Source: Paenibacillus oryzisoli
GTDB taxonomy: Bacteria; Bacillota; Bacilli; Paenibacillales; NBRC-103111
Assembly: GCF_001653565.1 (NCBI RefSeq)
Contig: NZ_LYPB01000092.1
Location: forward strand, 301,217 to 365,216
Direction of reading: 5' to 3'
DNA length: 64,000 nucleotides
How positions within the stretch are numbered: the first letter of the stretch is position 1; the number at the start of each line of letters is the position of its first letter. Below are positions 34,744 to 43,107 of the stretch, piece after piece. The position numbers were made by a program, and so were the translations under genes. The notes beneath the pieces are model-generated. The model saw only the letters and a list, made by a program, of their open reading frames with translations, ran no database searches and was not told where the DNA came from.

Positions 34744-35253
34744 CTATACAGTTTTATCTACATATGAAATTTTATTGTTTTCAGCAAACTTCTTCAATTT
34801 AGCTGCCATCGCCGCGATATCAAAACGGTTCAACGTTTTGTTATATACCCAACGGGGGGACTTCCCCGTAAGCTCAATGATAATTTGACCAGGTGCGTGG
34901 ACAATCTCTTTAATATTTTCCGCACCAAGCACTAATTCTCGGGCCAGACCTCGCTTCGAGAGATTCGTCTTGGTTACTCGCAAATACGGTCTGCGCACGA
35001 AATAAATGAGCACTCCGACCACCAGATAGCTAAGCGTTGTATACCAGTACATTTTGTCCCCTTCGGTTTTCGTCAAGGTAAACAACAAAAAGAGCGAGAC
35101 AACAATGAAAAACGCGGCCAACATAATACTTCTCCCTTTAAAGACGACCGGACGATCTGGATCCGTTGAAATTGGCGCTTTCCCTTGCTTGGTACGGCTC
35201 AAGTTTGCCTTTTTCGTATTTTTACTTACCATTCTTTCCCACTTGCGCGACAT
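34744..35253 (-). CDS. Two-helix membrane protein of unknown function
   Basis: A 169-aa protein with a basic N-terminal tail (MSRKWERMVSKNTKKANLSRTKQGK), two membrane helices near residues 44-63 and 72-90, and a cytoplasmic beta-rich domain containing VTKTNLSKRGLARELVLGAENIKEIVHAPGQIIIEL, a PH-like pattern. The frame starts at GTG 35262, but GGGAGTGAAAGGC favours ATG 35253. Homologues are common hypothetical proteins in Paenibacillus as I recall. Function unknown. Confidence 0.75.
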   Translation of the reverse strand: MSRKWERMVSKNTKKANLSRTKQGKAPISTDPDRPVVFKGRSIMLAAFFIVVSLFLLFTLTKTEGDKMYWYTTLSYLVVGVLIYFVRRPYLRVTKTNLSKRGLARELVLGAENIKEIVHAPGQIIIELTGKSPRWVYNKTLNRFDIAAMAAKLKKFAENNKISYVDKTV

Positions 35254-35399
35254 GCCTTTCACTCCCTGTGTAATAGTTACCGAACTCTTCTCCTCATAAT
35301 CCCATACTTACGACAGAATGTCGATATTTTGCTTGACTCCTACGGCAAAAAGGAGCCCTGAAGGGCTCCTCTACTACCTTATTCGTACACATTCACATG

Positions 35400-35612
35400 T
35401 TATACGTTAACCTTCTCTACGCGCTTTTCCGGTGCTTCGAGATGTTCTGGCGCTTCTTTCCCTTCACCAACGAGCTCTCTAGCCGAATTCTTAAATTCGT
35501 GCAGGGTACGACCTACGGCTCGACCAAGTTCAGGCAACTTAGACGGTCCAAACAAGACCAATACAACGACTAAAATTAACATGAGTCCAGGTAATCCAAT
35601 ATTTTGCAGCAT
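35400..35612 (-). CDS. tatA: Twin-arginine translocase subunit TatA/TatE
   Basis: A 70-aa TatA: a short N-terminal helix (MLQNIGLPGLMLILVVVLVLF) is followed by the FGPSKLPELGRAVGRTLHEFKN hinge and amphipathic helix, then an acidic tail. TatA multimers form the pore that moves folded proteins across the membrane after TatC recognises the RR signal. ATG 35612 has GGAGA 10 bases upstream; GTG 35618 is an alternative. It is the third minus-strand gene after the Tat-signal oxidase and the RidA-like protein, with tatC divergent about 2.7 kb away. Confidence 0.93.
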   Translation of the reverse strand: MLQNIGLPGLMLILVVVLVLFGPSKLPELGRAVGRTLHEFKNSARELVGEGKEAPEHLEAPEKRVEKVNV

Positions 35613-35633
35613 AGGCACATCATCTCCGTTTCA

Positions 35634-36197
35634 TTAGTCTTGGTTATGGTGCTTTGGATACACAGCTACGGCTTCAATTTCAATCAACCAATCGGAGCTT
35701 ACAAGGCTTGCAATGCCAACCGTAGAACGAGCAGGCTTCACAGGATTAGCTTCTGTTCCAAAAAATTGCGCATAAGCATCAAACCAGCCTTGATAATCAA
35801 ATTTGCCTTCTTTGGCTGCATCTGCCGTCACATAGACACGAAGATAGGCAACATCTGCAAGTGTGAGTCCTTTATCTTTTAATTGCGTTTCAATGGCTTT
35901 TAGAATGCCAATCCCCTGTGTTTTCGTATCCCCATAACGTTCATAGACCGTCTTGCCCTCTTTATTAATAACAGGTGGTACCGTACCGCTTGTGAACAAA
36001 TATGCGGATCCCGCAGGGACCGATACGCCAGCAGCAATAGAAGAGGCCGGATTGCCATAAAATTCAACCTCATTAATCGGTTCAGCATTATATTTATTTG
36101 ATTTTTCTGTCCCCGCCGCATAAGCACTTACACAAATCAGACATGAACCAACGGTAGCAGCTACGATCGTCTTCCACTTTTTCGTTATTGTCATCAT
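35634..36197 (-). CDS. Exported RidA (YjgF/YER057c/UK114) family protein
   Basis: A 187-aa RidA-fold protein with a Sec-type signal peptide (MMTITKKWKTIVAATVGSCLICVSAYA, likely cleaved after AYA). The mature domain contains YLFTSGTVPP, GDTKTQGIGILKAIETQLKDKGLTLADVAYLRVYV and NPVKPARSTVGIASLVSSDWLIEIEAVAVYP. The Arg of PARST is in the expected active-site position of imine deaminases. Cytoplasmic RidA hydrolyses reactive enamines and imines. An exported copy beside an exported amine oxidase suggests the same chemistry outside the cell. AGAAGGAGTGAATC precedes the ATG. Confidence 0.9.
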   Translation of the reverse strand: MMTITKKWKTIVAATVGSCLICVSAYAAGTEKSNKYNAEPINEVEFYGNPASSIAAGVSVPAGSAYLFTSGTVPPVINKEGKTVYERYGDTKTQGIGILKAIETQLKDKGLTLADVAYLRVYVTADAAKEGKFDYQGWFDAYAQFFGTEANPVKPARSTVGIASLVSSDWLIEIEAVAVYPKHHNQD

Positions 36198-36214
36198 GAT
36201 TCACTCCTTCTCTT

Positions 36215-37822
36215 CTATTCTTTCATGACACGCTCATGTATTTCGGTAACCACTTTCCGAGCAGACTCAATAGCCCCTGCCTGCCAAGCGGTAATGTAAC
36301 TGATGTGCTCGCCAGCCAAATAAATACGGCCATCAGGTTTACATAGTGTTGGATAGTAGTTTTTACGATCGTCTGCCGTATAGGAAGCCCAGCCGCCTTG
36401 ATTATACTTAACCTTTTTCCAATCCACGGAGAACGAGGTTTCGAACTCTTTGTGATACTGGGGATGTATCTTCGCACCTTGACTCAGCGCATATTCTTCT
36501 CGAGCAGCAAGCGACATATTACCAAGTTTATCCGCATTTCCCCCAAACGAATAATAACCTAATAGAATTCCTTTTTTCGAAAAATAATCATTCGGCGGGT
36601 AATAGATGTTCGCAATATCCATATTTGTCAATGAGCTTCCACCATAAATCATCTCGTCTTCTTCCCAGAAACGACGCTTGAATTGGAGACCAATTTTACC
36701 GGCAGCCGCATAGCTAATCTTTGCAATAGCTGTTGACATCTCAGCAGAGAAGTCGGCTTTAATGTTCTTGAGGACTGGAAGTGGGATCGTACAGATGCAG
36801 AAATCTCCAGATACTTCTTTATTGGCACCGCTTAGTAAATCCTTATACAAAATTTTCACGCCATCGGAAGATTGCTTAATTTCATGAACTTCCGAATTGA
36901 ATTGAATTTTGTCGCCTACTCGTTTCTCGAATGCCTTCGCAATCATATCCATCCCACCTACAGGATGGAACATCATCATCTGCTGATCATAGCCGTACTC
37001 ACTGCTGAGAAATTGACCAAAACCAGAATTAATAATCGCTTTCAAGCTAAATGGATCCTTGCGAACACCTGCATCAAATTTGCCGCCCGGCTCTTCCACA
37101 TACCCAGCTCTGCTTGAACCTTTATAGAACAGATCCGCATTCAAATCCCCTTCGCTTTTCAAATACGCAACAAGCTTCGTTTTTTCTTCTGTTGTCAAAG
37201 GGAGATCTAACGCTTTCTGATTAACAGCTTTAGCTAGCATTTCTGCGACATAACCGCGCACATCGGCTTTTGCTTGCCGCTTAGGAATTTTCACTCCTGA
37301 CAACTCGCCTACATTTTCATTATAGTAGTACCCGCTCTCATTCACATTGTTAAAGGGTTCTATAGCAACTCCGAATTTCCGGGCATAATCCAGCGTCACA
37401 TGAAATTGGGGAATTCGCATTGGTCCTGCATTGAAATACATGCCATTGTCGAATCGTGCCACTTGTTTCGTGCCACCAATTTCTGTAACGGTCGTCCCTC
37501 TACGCACTGTCCATGCACGTCCGCCTGAACGTGCTCTGGCTTCTAGTATTGTGCACTGATAGCCTGCCATTCCCAGCTCATACGCCGCCGTCATCCCAGC
37601 AATCCCACCACCAAGGATGATTACTTTTTTACCATTGCGATTCGTCGAGGTAAGATCCCTTCCTGATGGCGGTGTATAATCTGCGGCTTTCATCGTTTCC
37701 GGGGAGAGTAGTCCTAAAGTACCCATCACACTGAATATCGCGGCTGACCCTCCTAATTTGCCGACTGTTGTTAGAAATTGTCTACGTGTAATTTGTTCTT
37801 CTTGGATCGGTGTCTTCTCCAT
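36215..37822 (-). CDS. Tat-exported flavin amine oxidase / L-amino-acid oxidase
   Basis: A 535-aa flavoprotein with a twin-arginine signal: EEQITRRQFLTTVG followed by a hydrophobic stretch to about residue 47 (ETMKA). The FAD-binding fold is KKVIILGGGIAGMTAAYELGMAGYQCTILEARARSGGRAWTVRRG; near the C-terminus GRIYLAGEHISYITAWQAGAIESARK closes the flavin site. The family oxidises primary amines or L-amino acids to imines with release of peroxide; which substrate is unknown. Export in folded, FAD-loaded form explains the Tat signal. It leads a minus-strand unit oxidase - ridA-like - tatA and is divergent from a MerR regulator and tatC. Confidence 0.93.
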   Translation of the reverse strand: MEKTPIQEEQITRRQFLTTVGKLGGSAAIFSVMGTLGLLSPETMKAADYTPPSGRDLTSTNRNGKKVIILGGGIAGMTAAYELGMAGYQCTILEARARSGGRAWTVRRGTTVTEIGGTKQVARFDNGMYFNAGPMRIPQFHVTLDYARKFGVAIEPFNNVNESGYYYNENVGELSGVKIPKRQAKADVRGYVAEMLAKAVNQKALDLPLTTEEKTKLVAYLKSEGDLNADLFYKGSSRAGYVEEPGGKFDAGVRKDPFSLKAIINSGFGQFLSSEYGYDQQMMMFHPVGGMDMIAKAFEKRVGDKIQFNSEVHEIKQSSDGVKILYKDLLSGANKEVSGDFCICTIPLPVLKNIKADFSAEMSTAIAKISYAAAGKIGLQFKRRFWEEDEMIYGGSSLTNMDIANIYYPPNDYFSKKGILLGYYSFGGNADKLGNMSLAAREEYALSQGAKIHPQYHKEFETSFSVDWKKVKYNQGGWASYTADDRKNYYPTLCKPDGRIYLAGEHISYITAWQAGAIESARKVVTEIHERVMKE

Positions 37823-38042
37823 GCTTCCATCTCCTCGTGAATAAGTTTGGCTATCCGCTACTTAAACTTAACAGGGAGAAAATGAATAGTCTTTAGTTTA
37901 CGTAAGATAACATGACATAAATTATAATTATACTAAGATAACCAATACATATTTGATGGATTTTCCAGATAATGATAGAGTTTCATTAATTAATGTCACT
38001 TACAAGTTAGTTAACCTTACATTAAACTGGAGGGACAAGCTG

Positions 38043-38273
38043 ATGATGACTAAGAAAAAAGTAATTCAAATTGGTGTAGTAAGTGAACTGACAGGATTAA
38101 CCGAGAGGCAGATTCGATATTACGAGGACCGCAAACTTATTTTCCCAGACAGAAGCAAGGGGGGCGTTCGTAAATATTCTTTCGAAGATATTCAAGCCAT
38201 TATTGATATTCACACAAAATTATCCGACGGGTTTCATACGGTAGAATTACGACGAATGTTGGCAGGCTCTTAG
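38043..38273 (+). CDS. MerR-type regulator resembling the GlnR/TnrA DNA-binding domain
   Basis: A 76-aa protein, essentially only a MerR winged-helix domain: IGVVSELTGLTERQIRYYEDRKLIFPDRSKGGVRKYSFEDIQAIIDI. The wording ERQIRYYE and GGxRKYSF is much closer to GlnR/TnrA nitrogen regulators than to metal-type MerR proteins, but the C-terminal signal-sensing tail is missing. The frame opens at 37953; ATG 38043 has GGAGGGACAAGCTG. It sits between the divergent amine oxidase and tatC, so control of this nitrogen-related module is likely. Confidence 0.88.
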   Translation: MMTKKKVIQIGVVSELTGLTERQIRYYEDRKLIFPDRSKGGVRKYSFEDIQAIIDIHTKLSDGFHTVELRRMLAGS

Positions 38274-38304
38274 CACCTTTTCACTACTAGACTGGAGGGT
38301 TCTT

Positions 38305-39063
38305 ATGCAAATCAAAGAAATGATGTCACTTGTCGAACATCTAACCGAACTGCGCACACGCATTATTCGCGTCCTTATTGCCGTCATTCTAACCTTACTA
38401 ATTGGATTTGTCTTCGCTCAGCAGATTTTACGATACCTAAAGCAAAGCTCGTCTGCATCTGATATCACATGGCATGTTTTCTCACCGATGGATAGCATTC
38501 GCATCTATATGTTGATTGCTTTCGCAGTTTCACTCACATTAACACTTCCGTTCATCCTCTTCCAAATTTGGGCTTTCGTCAAAAAAGGACTAACCAAAGA
38601 AGAGCAAGTCGCCACCCTGCGGTACATCCCGTATACATTCTTCTGCTTCTTACTTGGTTTATCTTTCGGTTACTTCGTTGTATTCCCGATGTGCATCAAA
38701 TTTACATTAGGTGTTACCGAAAGCCTTGGATTAACTCAGACCTACGGTGTTGCTCAATACTTTAGCTTTATGCTCAACATTATTCTCCCGTTATCTATAG
38801 CCTTCGAACTCCCGATTATCGTCATGTTTCTAACCAAGTTAAAGCTGTTACATCCTCAATTACTAAACAAAGTTCGCAGATATGCTTATCTGATTCTGAT
38901 TATTACAGCCAGTTTAATTTCTCCACCTGATTTAATCTCACATCTCATGGTAGCCATTCCTTTATTTGCCCTATATGAAATTAGCATTTTACTGTCACGT
39001 TTCGTTTATAACGGGCAACAACGGGAACAGAGTCTCAGTCCAATCGAATATGGCGTCTCCTAA
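38305..39063 (+). CDS. tatC: Twin-arginine translocase subunit TatC
   Basis: A 252-aa, six-helix protein. TatC hallmarks are the N-terminal LVEHLTELRTRIIRVL, the first periplasmic FSPMDSIRIYMLIAF, FALSLTLPFILFQIWAFV-type helix 2, and RRYAYLILIITASLISPPDLISHLMVAIPLFALYEISILLSRF near the end. It recognises the RR signal peptide and recruits TatA. TGGAGGGTTCTT precedes the ATG, 31 bases past the MerR gene, so the two are co-transcribed. It is likely a dedicated pair with the tatA at 35400. Confidence 0.95.
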   Translation: MQIKEMMSLVEHLTELRTRIIRVLIAVILTLLIGFVFAQQILRYLKQSSSASDITWHVFSPMDSIRIYMLIAFAVSLTLTLPFILFQIWAFVKKGLTKEEQVATLRYIPYTFFCFLLGLSFGYFVVFPMCIKFTLGVTESLGLTQTYGVAQYFSFMLNIILPLSIAFELPIIVMFLTKLKLLHPQLLNKVRRYAYLILIITASLISPPDLISHLMVAIPLFALYEISILLSRFVYNGQQREQSLSPIEYGVS

Positions 39064-39143
39064 AATAGTACTACTCACATATTGTCCATCTCTATCGATT
39101 CCGATATAGTTACCTCATAACTGGCATACAGAAAAGGTGAACT

Positions 39144-40031
39144 ATGCGAATTGAACAACTCATATATATTATTGAGATTAATCAAACAGGATCCATTTCA
39201 CTAGCAGCCGAAAAGCTTCACGTATCCCAGCCGAACATCTCTCAAGCGATTGTCAGCTTAGAGGAAGAGCTTGGCGTGAAGCTTTTCAAGCGTTCACGCA
39301 TTGGAGCCGTACCTACAGAAGACGGCAAATTAATTATTAGCAAAGCTATTGAAATCATGAACAAAGTGGAGGAACTTAGAGAAACGGCAAGTTTGCAATT
39401 CAATCAATTGTCAGGATCACTTGCCATTGCCTCCGTACCGAGCCTTTGTTTAAGCATTCTACCTCCAACATTGGCTAACTTCAAAGCTAAACATGCTGAT
39501 GTAGAGCTCGTTATGATGGAGATGAATTATCCACAGATTGTCCAAGAGGTCCTCGGTGGACAAGTGGATTTGGGACTCATCGCGGTCGCTAGAAATTTCC
39601 AAAGTCCCCATACACAGCTGATCTCGGAACATTTGCTGGATTGCCGAATTATGGCCTACGTGGGTAAAAAATCCCCTCTAGCGCAGCGGACTCAAATTTC
39701 CATTGAAGAACTCCTTCTTGAACCTCTATTGATTTCTTCTGATTACCTGAATAACATATTCAAAAAGCACGGCGAACCAACAATCTTATTTAAGCTCGGG
39801 AATTCTGAAGCAGCAAAACGGATTATTGCCGAAGGCATCGCGATTGGTTTCTATACGGTAACGGGCATGCGCAATGATCCTTATTTGGAGACAGGAAGCA
39901 TCGTAGCACTCGAAGTTACTGGCGTGGATTTCGGAGTTTCTTTCCGAACCTTACGCTTGAAAAGCCGCCATCTGTCACTACCTTGTAAAGAATTTACGAA
40001 AGAAATTAAAACTATTATTGCGGCAATGTGA
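39144..40031 (+). CDS. LysR-family transcriptional regulator
   Basis: LTTR of 295 aa. The N-terminal winged helix is TGSISLAAEKLHVSQPNISQAIVSLEEELGVKLFKRSRIGAVPTEDGK, and an LysR substrate-binding domain starts near residue 90 (GSLAIASVPSLCLSILPPTLANFKAKHADVELVMME). GAAAAGGTGAACT precedes the ATG, 80 bases after tatC. Its target is unknown; position suggests either the Tat/oxidase module or a distant gene. The following 270 bases carry a terminator and no gene I can support. Confidence 0.92.
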   Translation: MRIEQLIYIIEINQTGSISLAAEKLHVSQPNISQAIVSLEEELGVKLFKRSRIGAVPTEDGKLIISKAIEIMNKVEELRETASLQFNQLSGSLAIASVPSLCLSILPPTLANFKAKHADVELVMMEMNYPQIVQEVLGGQVDLGLIAVARNFQSPHTQLISEHLLDCRIMAYVGKKSPLAQRTQISIEELLLEPLLISSDYLNNIFKKHGEPTILFKLGNSEAAKRIIAEGIAIGFYTVTGMRNDPYLETGSIVALEVTGVDFGVSFRTLRLKSRHLSLPCKEFTKEIKTIIAAM

Positions 40032-40107
40032 CATCAACATCCCTTGCCATTCCGCTTTCATTTCTGCGAAAAATCATAGATCCCCAAATCAAGCCCGAAA
40101 TAATAAT

Positions 40108-40145
40108 GCCCTATTTGTCGAAATTCGACTAACATTATTTAGGGC
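40108..40145 (+). terminator. Terminator of the LysR gene
   Basis: Outer stem GCCCTA / TAGGGC with an inner GTCG/CGAC stem, followed by TTTTCCC. Confidence 0.6.
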
Positions 40146-40300
40146 TTTTCCCTCATTGTCCCATTCCCTACTTTGAGCTATAGTTACCTCATAACCAAGT
40201 TCTAGGCATATTTAATCCGCACATCTCATATCATGTATAGTTGCTTATTTCTGAAAACCAAAATGTAATTTTGCAGAAAACTAAGTTGAAACTTGAAGGG

Positions 40301-40799
40301 ATGTTGATTTCGTATTCTTACTCTAGAGAAAATCCAATTCATCGAGACACAATGTATCAATCCGCAAGATGCTATTATTATTCGTCTGCTTATCGAGGGC
40401 ATCGCTCCTCACGAGATCGTCTATTTGAAAAGCAACTCTTTGGATGAGAAAAAACAAATACTTACCGTATCAGATGCCATGGGGGGCAAAAGGTACATAT
40501 CGGTTTCCAGAACCTGTGTCGAAAGGTACCAATCCGCTTTGAAACAAACCAAATATCTGACTAACTTAGGTGACCCGCTTCAATCTAAGAAACTTACGGA
40601 TTTAAGGAATAGTCCCTTTCTCATCAAAATGACGATGACCGACTATATTGCCAATCGAGCGATGATCACCGAGTTAGATTCCGTTATACTACGAACCATT
40701 TACATGCGATTACGCCGATTGGCTGAGCATTTCTCATTCCCTGAACTTACTCACTTAACAACAGTTAAGCTTGAAATGAAGCAGCTTGCCATTGTATAG
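40301..40799 (+). pseudogene. Frameshifted integrase-like (lambda-integrase-type) remnant
   Basis: ATG 40301 reads MLISYSYSRE in one frame. After the AAAA run near 40328-40332, the matching sequence continues in another frame as KIQFIETQCINPQDAIIIRLLIEGIAPHEIVYLKSNSLDEKKQILTV and on to 40799. The continuation resembles the central part of phage-type tyrosine recombinase-like proteins known in Bacillales ('NPQDA.....EG....E...L...D'), but I see no complete R-H-R-Y catalytic set. A one-base gain in the A-run restores a plausible protein if removed. Sequencing error remains possible. Confidence 0.55.
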
Positions 40800-40810
40800 C
40801 TTTCAAGTTA

Positions 40811-40826
40811 AAGGCCTCTTGGCCTT
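40811..40826 (+). terminator. Short terminator after the integrase-like remnant
   Basis: AAGGCC / GGCCTT hairpin with a TCTT loop, followed by TTTTTT. Confidence 0.65.
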
Positions 40827-40838
40827 TTTTTAACGTAA

Positions 40839-40875
40839 AAAAGTGGATCCCGAGTTTACTCAGGGATCCACTTTT
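40839..40875 (-). terminator. Terminator of the EamA transporter unit
   Basis: Perfect stem AAAAGTGGATCCC / GGGATCCACTTTT with an 11-base loop, directly after the stop codon of the EamA gene on the minus strand. Confidence 0.75.
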
Positions 40876-40876
40876 A

Positions 40877-41797
40877 TCATTCGGTTTGAAGACGACGAGC
40901 TCGTTGTCTTCGTTTTAATAACTCAGGTAGGGCTATGCCTAACATGGTGACGAGTACGCCTAACCATTGTAGGCCACTCACCGATTCGTGGAGAACGATG
41001 AAGGACATAATAACCGCAGTTGGCAGTTCTGCTGCGCTCATGATCGTAGCCATTCCGCCGCCAATACGCGGAACACCAATAGCAAAGAACAACGGGGGAA
41101 TTACGACTCCGAACAAGGCTAACAGCAATGCCCACGGTAATAGGGATTCATGCAATGACCCATTCCACAAGAAATGAGGAGGGAAAATCAGCATGACAAT
41201 GATGAAGGAGCCTGTTTGCATCACAGCACCTCGCGTAATAGGGGCAATTTGCTTCGCGACTTTACCACTCATGGCAATGAATAGCGCATATGTCAATGCG
41301 GATAGCAATCCTAACCCTATGCCAAGCCACGATGGCGCTTCTCCCATGCCATTTAGATAACCGCTTGCCATTATAATGCCGATAAATAAGAAAATAAGTG
41401 CGATAAGTTTATCTCGGCTAGGGCGTTTACGATCCATAATGGCTTCTATCACGATACCAATCCATGTAAATTGAAATAATAATAGAATGGCAAATGATGC
41501 TGAAACATATTGCAGGGCAGCATAATAAAATATACCGGTTAGTCCTGAGCTAGTTCCTACTAACATCAGTAAGAGGGCATTACGAGGGGATACACGGAAT
41601 GATTGAGCTTCTGTTGATCCTTGTTTAGCAGATTTAGCTGTAACGAAAGCCATGATCCACATCATAATAAGGCCAAAGAAGATTTGCGATCCCACCACCT
41701 CACCTACATGGAAACCAGACTCGTAGGCCTTCTTCACAAAAGTTGATAACAATCCGAAGCTGCACGCTCCAGCTAATACATATACGTAATACTTCAT
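40877..41797 (-). CDS. EamA/DMT-family transporter
   Basis: A 306-aa protein with ten predicted helices arranged as two EamA repeats (about residues 1-145 and 150-300). The second repeat ends MATIMSAAELPTAVIMSFIVLHESVSGLQWLGVLVTMLGIALPEL, a typical drug/metabolite transporter ending. It probably exports a small metabolite. The start overlaps the alcohol dehydrogenase stop as ATGA, so the pair is translationally coupled, hinting that the substrate is linked to alcohol or aldehyde metabolism. Confidence 0.9.
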   Translation of the reverse strand: MKYYVYVLAGACSFGLLSTFVKKAYESGFHVGEVVGSQIFFGLIMMWIMAFVTAKSAKQGSTEAQSFRVSPRNALLLMLVGTSSGLTGIFYYAALQYVSASFAILLLFQFTWIGIVIEAIMDRKRPSRDKLIALIFLFIGIIMASGYLNGMGEAPSWLGIGLGLLSALTYALFIAMSGKVAKQIAPITRGAVMQTGSFIIVMLIFPPHFLWNGSLHESLLPWALLLALFGVVIPPLFFAIGVPRIGGGMATIMSAAELPTAVIMSFIVLHESVSGLQWLGVLVTMLGIALPELLKRRQRARRLQTE

Positions 41798-42963
41798 GCC
41801 AAAGACCTCATTAAGATATCTCGAACGGTGTCTCTTGTCATAACTTTATATTGACCAATGGTTGATTTCATGAAAGACTTGTGCACTAATTCCTCGATGC
41901 GCTGATCATCAATACCATAATAGCCAAGCTTGTTTGGCGCGCCAAGTGAATCCCAGAATTGACGTAAAGCTTGAATGCCTTCAATCGCCACTTCGTGATC
42001 CGTTTTTCCTGTGTCATCGATTCCGAAAACGGTCATGGCCAACTTCTTCATCCGTGATGGATCATCTTCCGCACAATGGCTCATCCAGTTCGGGAATACT
42101 ATGGCAAGTCCGCCTCCGTGAGGGATGTCGTAAACAGCAGATAGACCGTGCTCAATCTGATGCGTGGCCCAATCTCCCCCGTCTGTCCCACAAGAAAGCA
42201 AGCCATTGAATGCTGTCGTTCCCGCATACATGATCGTCGCACGATGCTCGACATCTTGCATATTCGAGAGCAGCTTGGGAGCAGCTTCCATAACGGTCAG
42301 GAGAACACCTTCCATGAAACGATCCATCATCGGGGCATGCTCGGTTCGATGGAAATATTGTTCAAGTACGTGGGACATCATATCCACGATGCCATAGACC
42401 GTCTGATCCAAGGGAACCGATGTGGTATAGGCTGGGTCCAGAATAGAAAAAGCCGGATAGGCCAATGGGCTGCTCCAGCCTCGCTTCTCATTGCGATCCC
42501 AATTCGTAATAACCGAGATATTGTTCATCTCCGAGCCCGTCGCGGCAAGTGTTAGTATCGTTCCTAGTTGTAGAGCTTTCTTCGATTCCGCTTTTCTCGT
42601 AATGATATCCCAAACATCGCCTTCGTAATAAACACCGACAGAAATCGCTTTAGCACAATCTATGACACTTCCCCCACCAACAGCCAGGATGAGATCAATT
42701 TGATTCGAACGGCATATCTCAATCCCTTTATGCACAGTAGTCAATCTAGGATTAGGTTCAACACCGGACATCTCGACAACAACGGCTTGACTATTTAGAA
42801 GCTGTCCCATCACAGCATCGTAAACACCATTCTTTCGGATGCTACCCCCACCATAAACTAGCAGTACACGCTTCCCAGCAGTACTTAATTCTTGTTGCAA
42901 TTGCTTAATTTGACCTTCGCCAAACCATAATCGCGTTGGATTCCATTGAATAAATGATTGCAT
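41794..42963 (-). CDS. Iron-containing alcohol dehydrogenase
   Basis: Group III alcohol dehydrogenase of 389 aa, closest in layout to the butanol dehydrogenase (BDH/YugJ-YugK) subgroup. The nucleotide motif is LAVGGGSVIDCAKAI. Metal ligands are Asp in VDMMSH and His residues in the HVLEQYFHRTEHAP and DIPHGGGLAIVFPNWMSH regions. GAAGGAGTTTACACACAT precedes the ATG. It oxidises or reduces primary alcohols and aldehydes with NAD(P)H. It is the first gene of a two-gene operon with the EamA transporter. Confidence 0.93.
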   Translation of the reverse strand: MQSFIQWNPTRLWFGEGQIKQLQQELSTAGKRVLLVYGGGSIRKNGVYDAVMGQLLNSQAVVVEMSGVEPNPRLTTVHKGIEICRSNQIDLILAVGGGSVIDCAKAISVGVYYEGDVWDIITRKAESKKALQLGTILTLAATGSEMNNISVITNWDRNEKRGWSSPLAYPAFSILDPAYTTSVPLDQTVYGIVDMMSHVLEQYFHRTEHAPMMDRFMEGVLLTVMEAAPKLLSNMQDVEHRATIMYAGTTAFNGLLSCGTDGGDWATHQIEHGLSAVYDIPHGGGLAIVFPNWMSHCAEDDPSRMKKLAMTVFGIDDTGKTDHEVAIEGIQALRQFWDSLGAPNKLGYYGIDDQRIEELVHKSFMKSTIGQYKVMTRDTVRDILMRSLA

Positions 42964-43071
42964 ATGTGTGTAAACTCCTTCGATGACTAATATCTACAGA
43001 AGTATATCACATGTCGAAATCAATAGCATTGGAAACACCTTCGTTATAGACAGTTGCAACTATGAAAAAAA

Positions 43072-43096
43072 CGCACACCTCTTAGTAAGATGTACG
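43072..43096 (-). terminator. Terminator after the giant kinase gene
   Basis: Imperfect stem with GU pairs (CGTACATCTT / AAGAGGTGTGCG) followed on the minus strand by TTTTTTT. Confidence 0.6.
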
Positions 43097-43107
43097 GTTT
43101 GGCTTAC

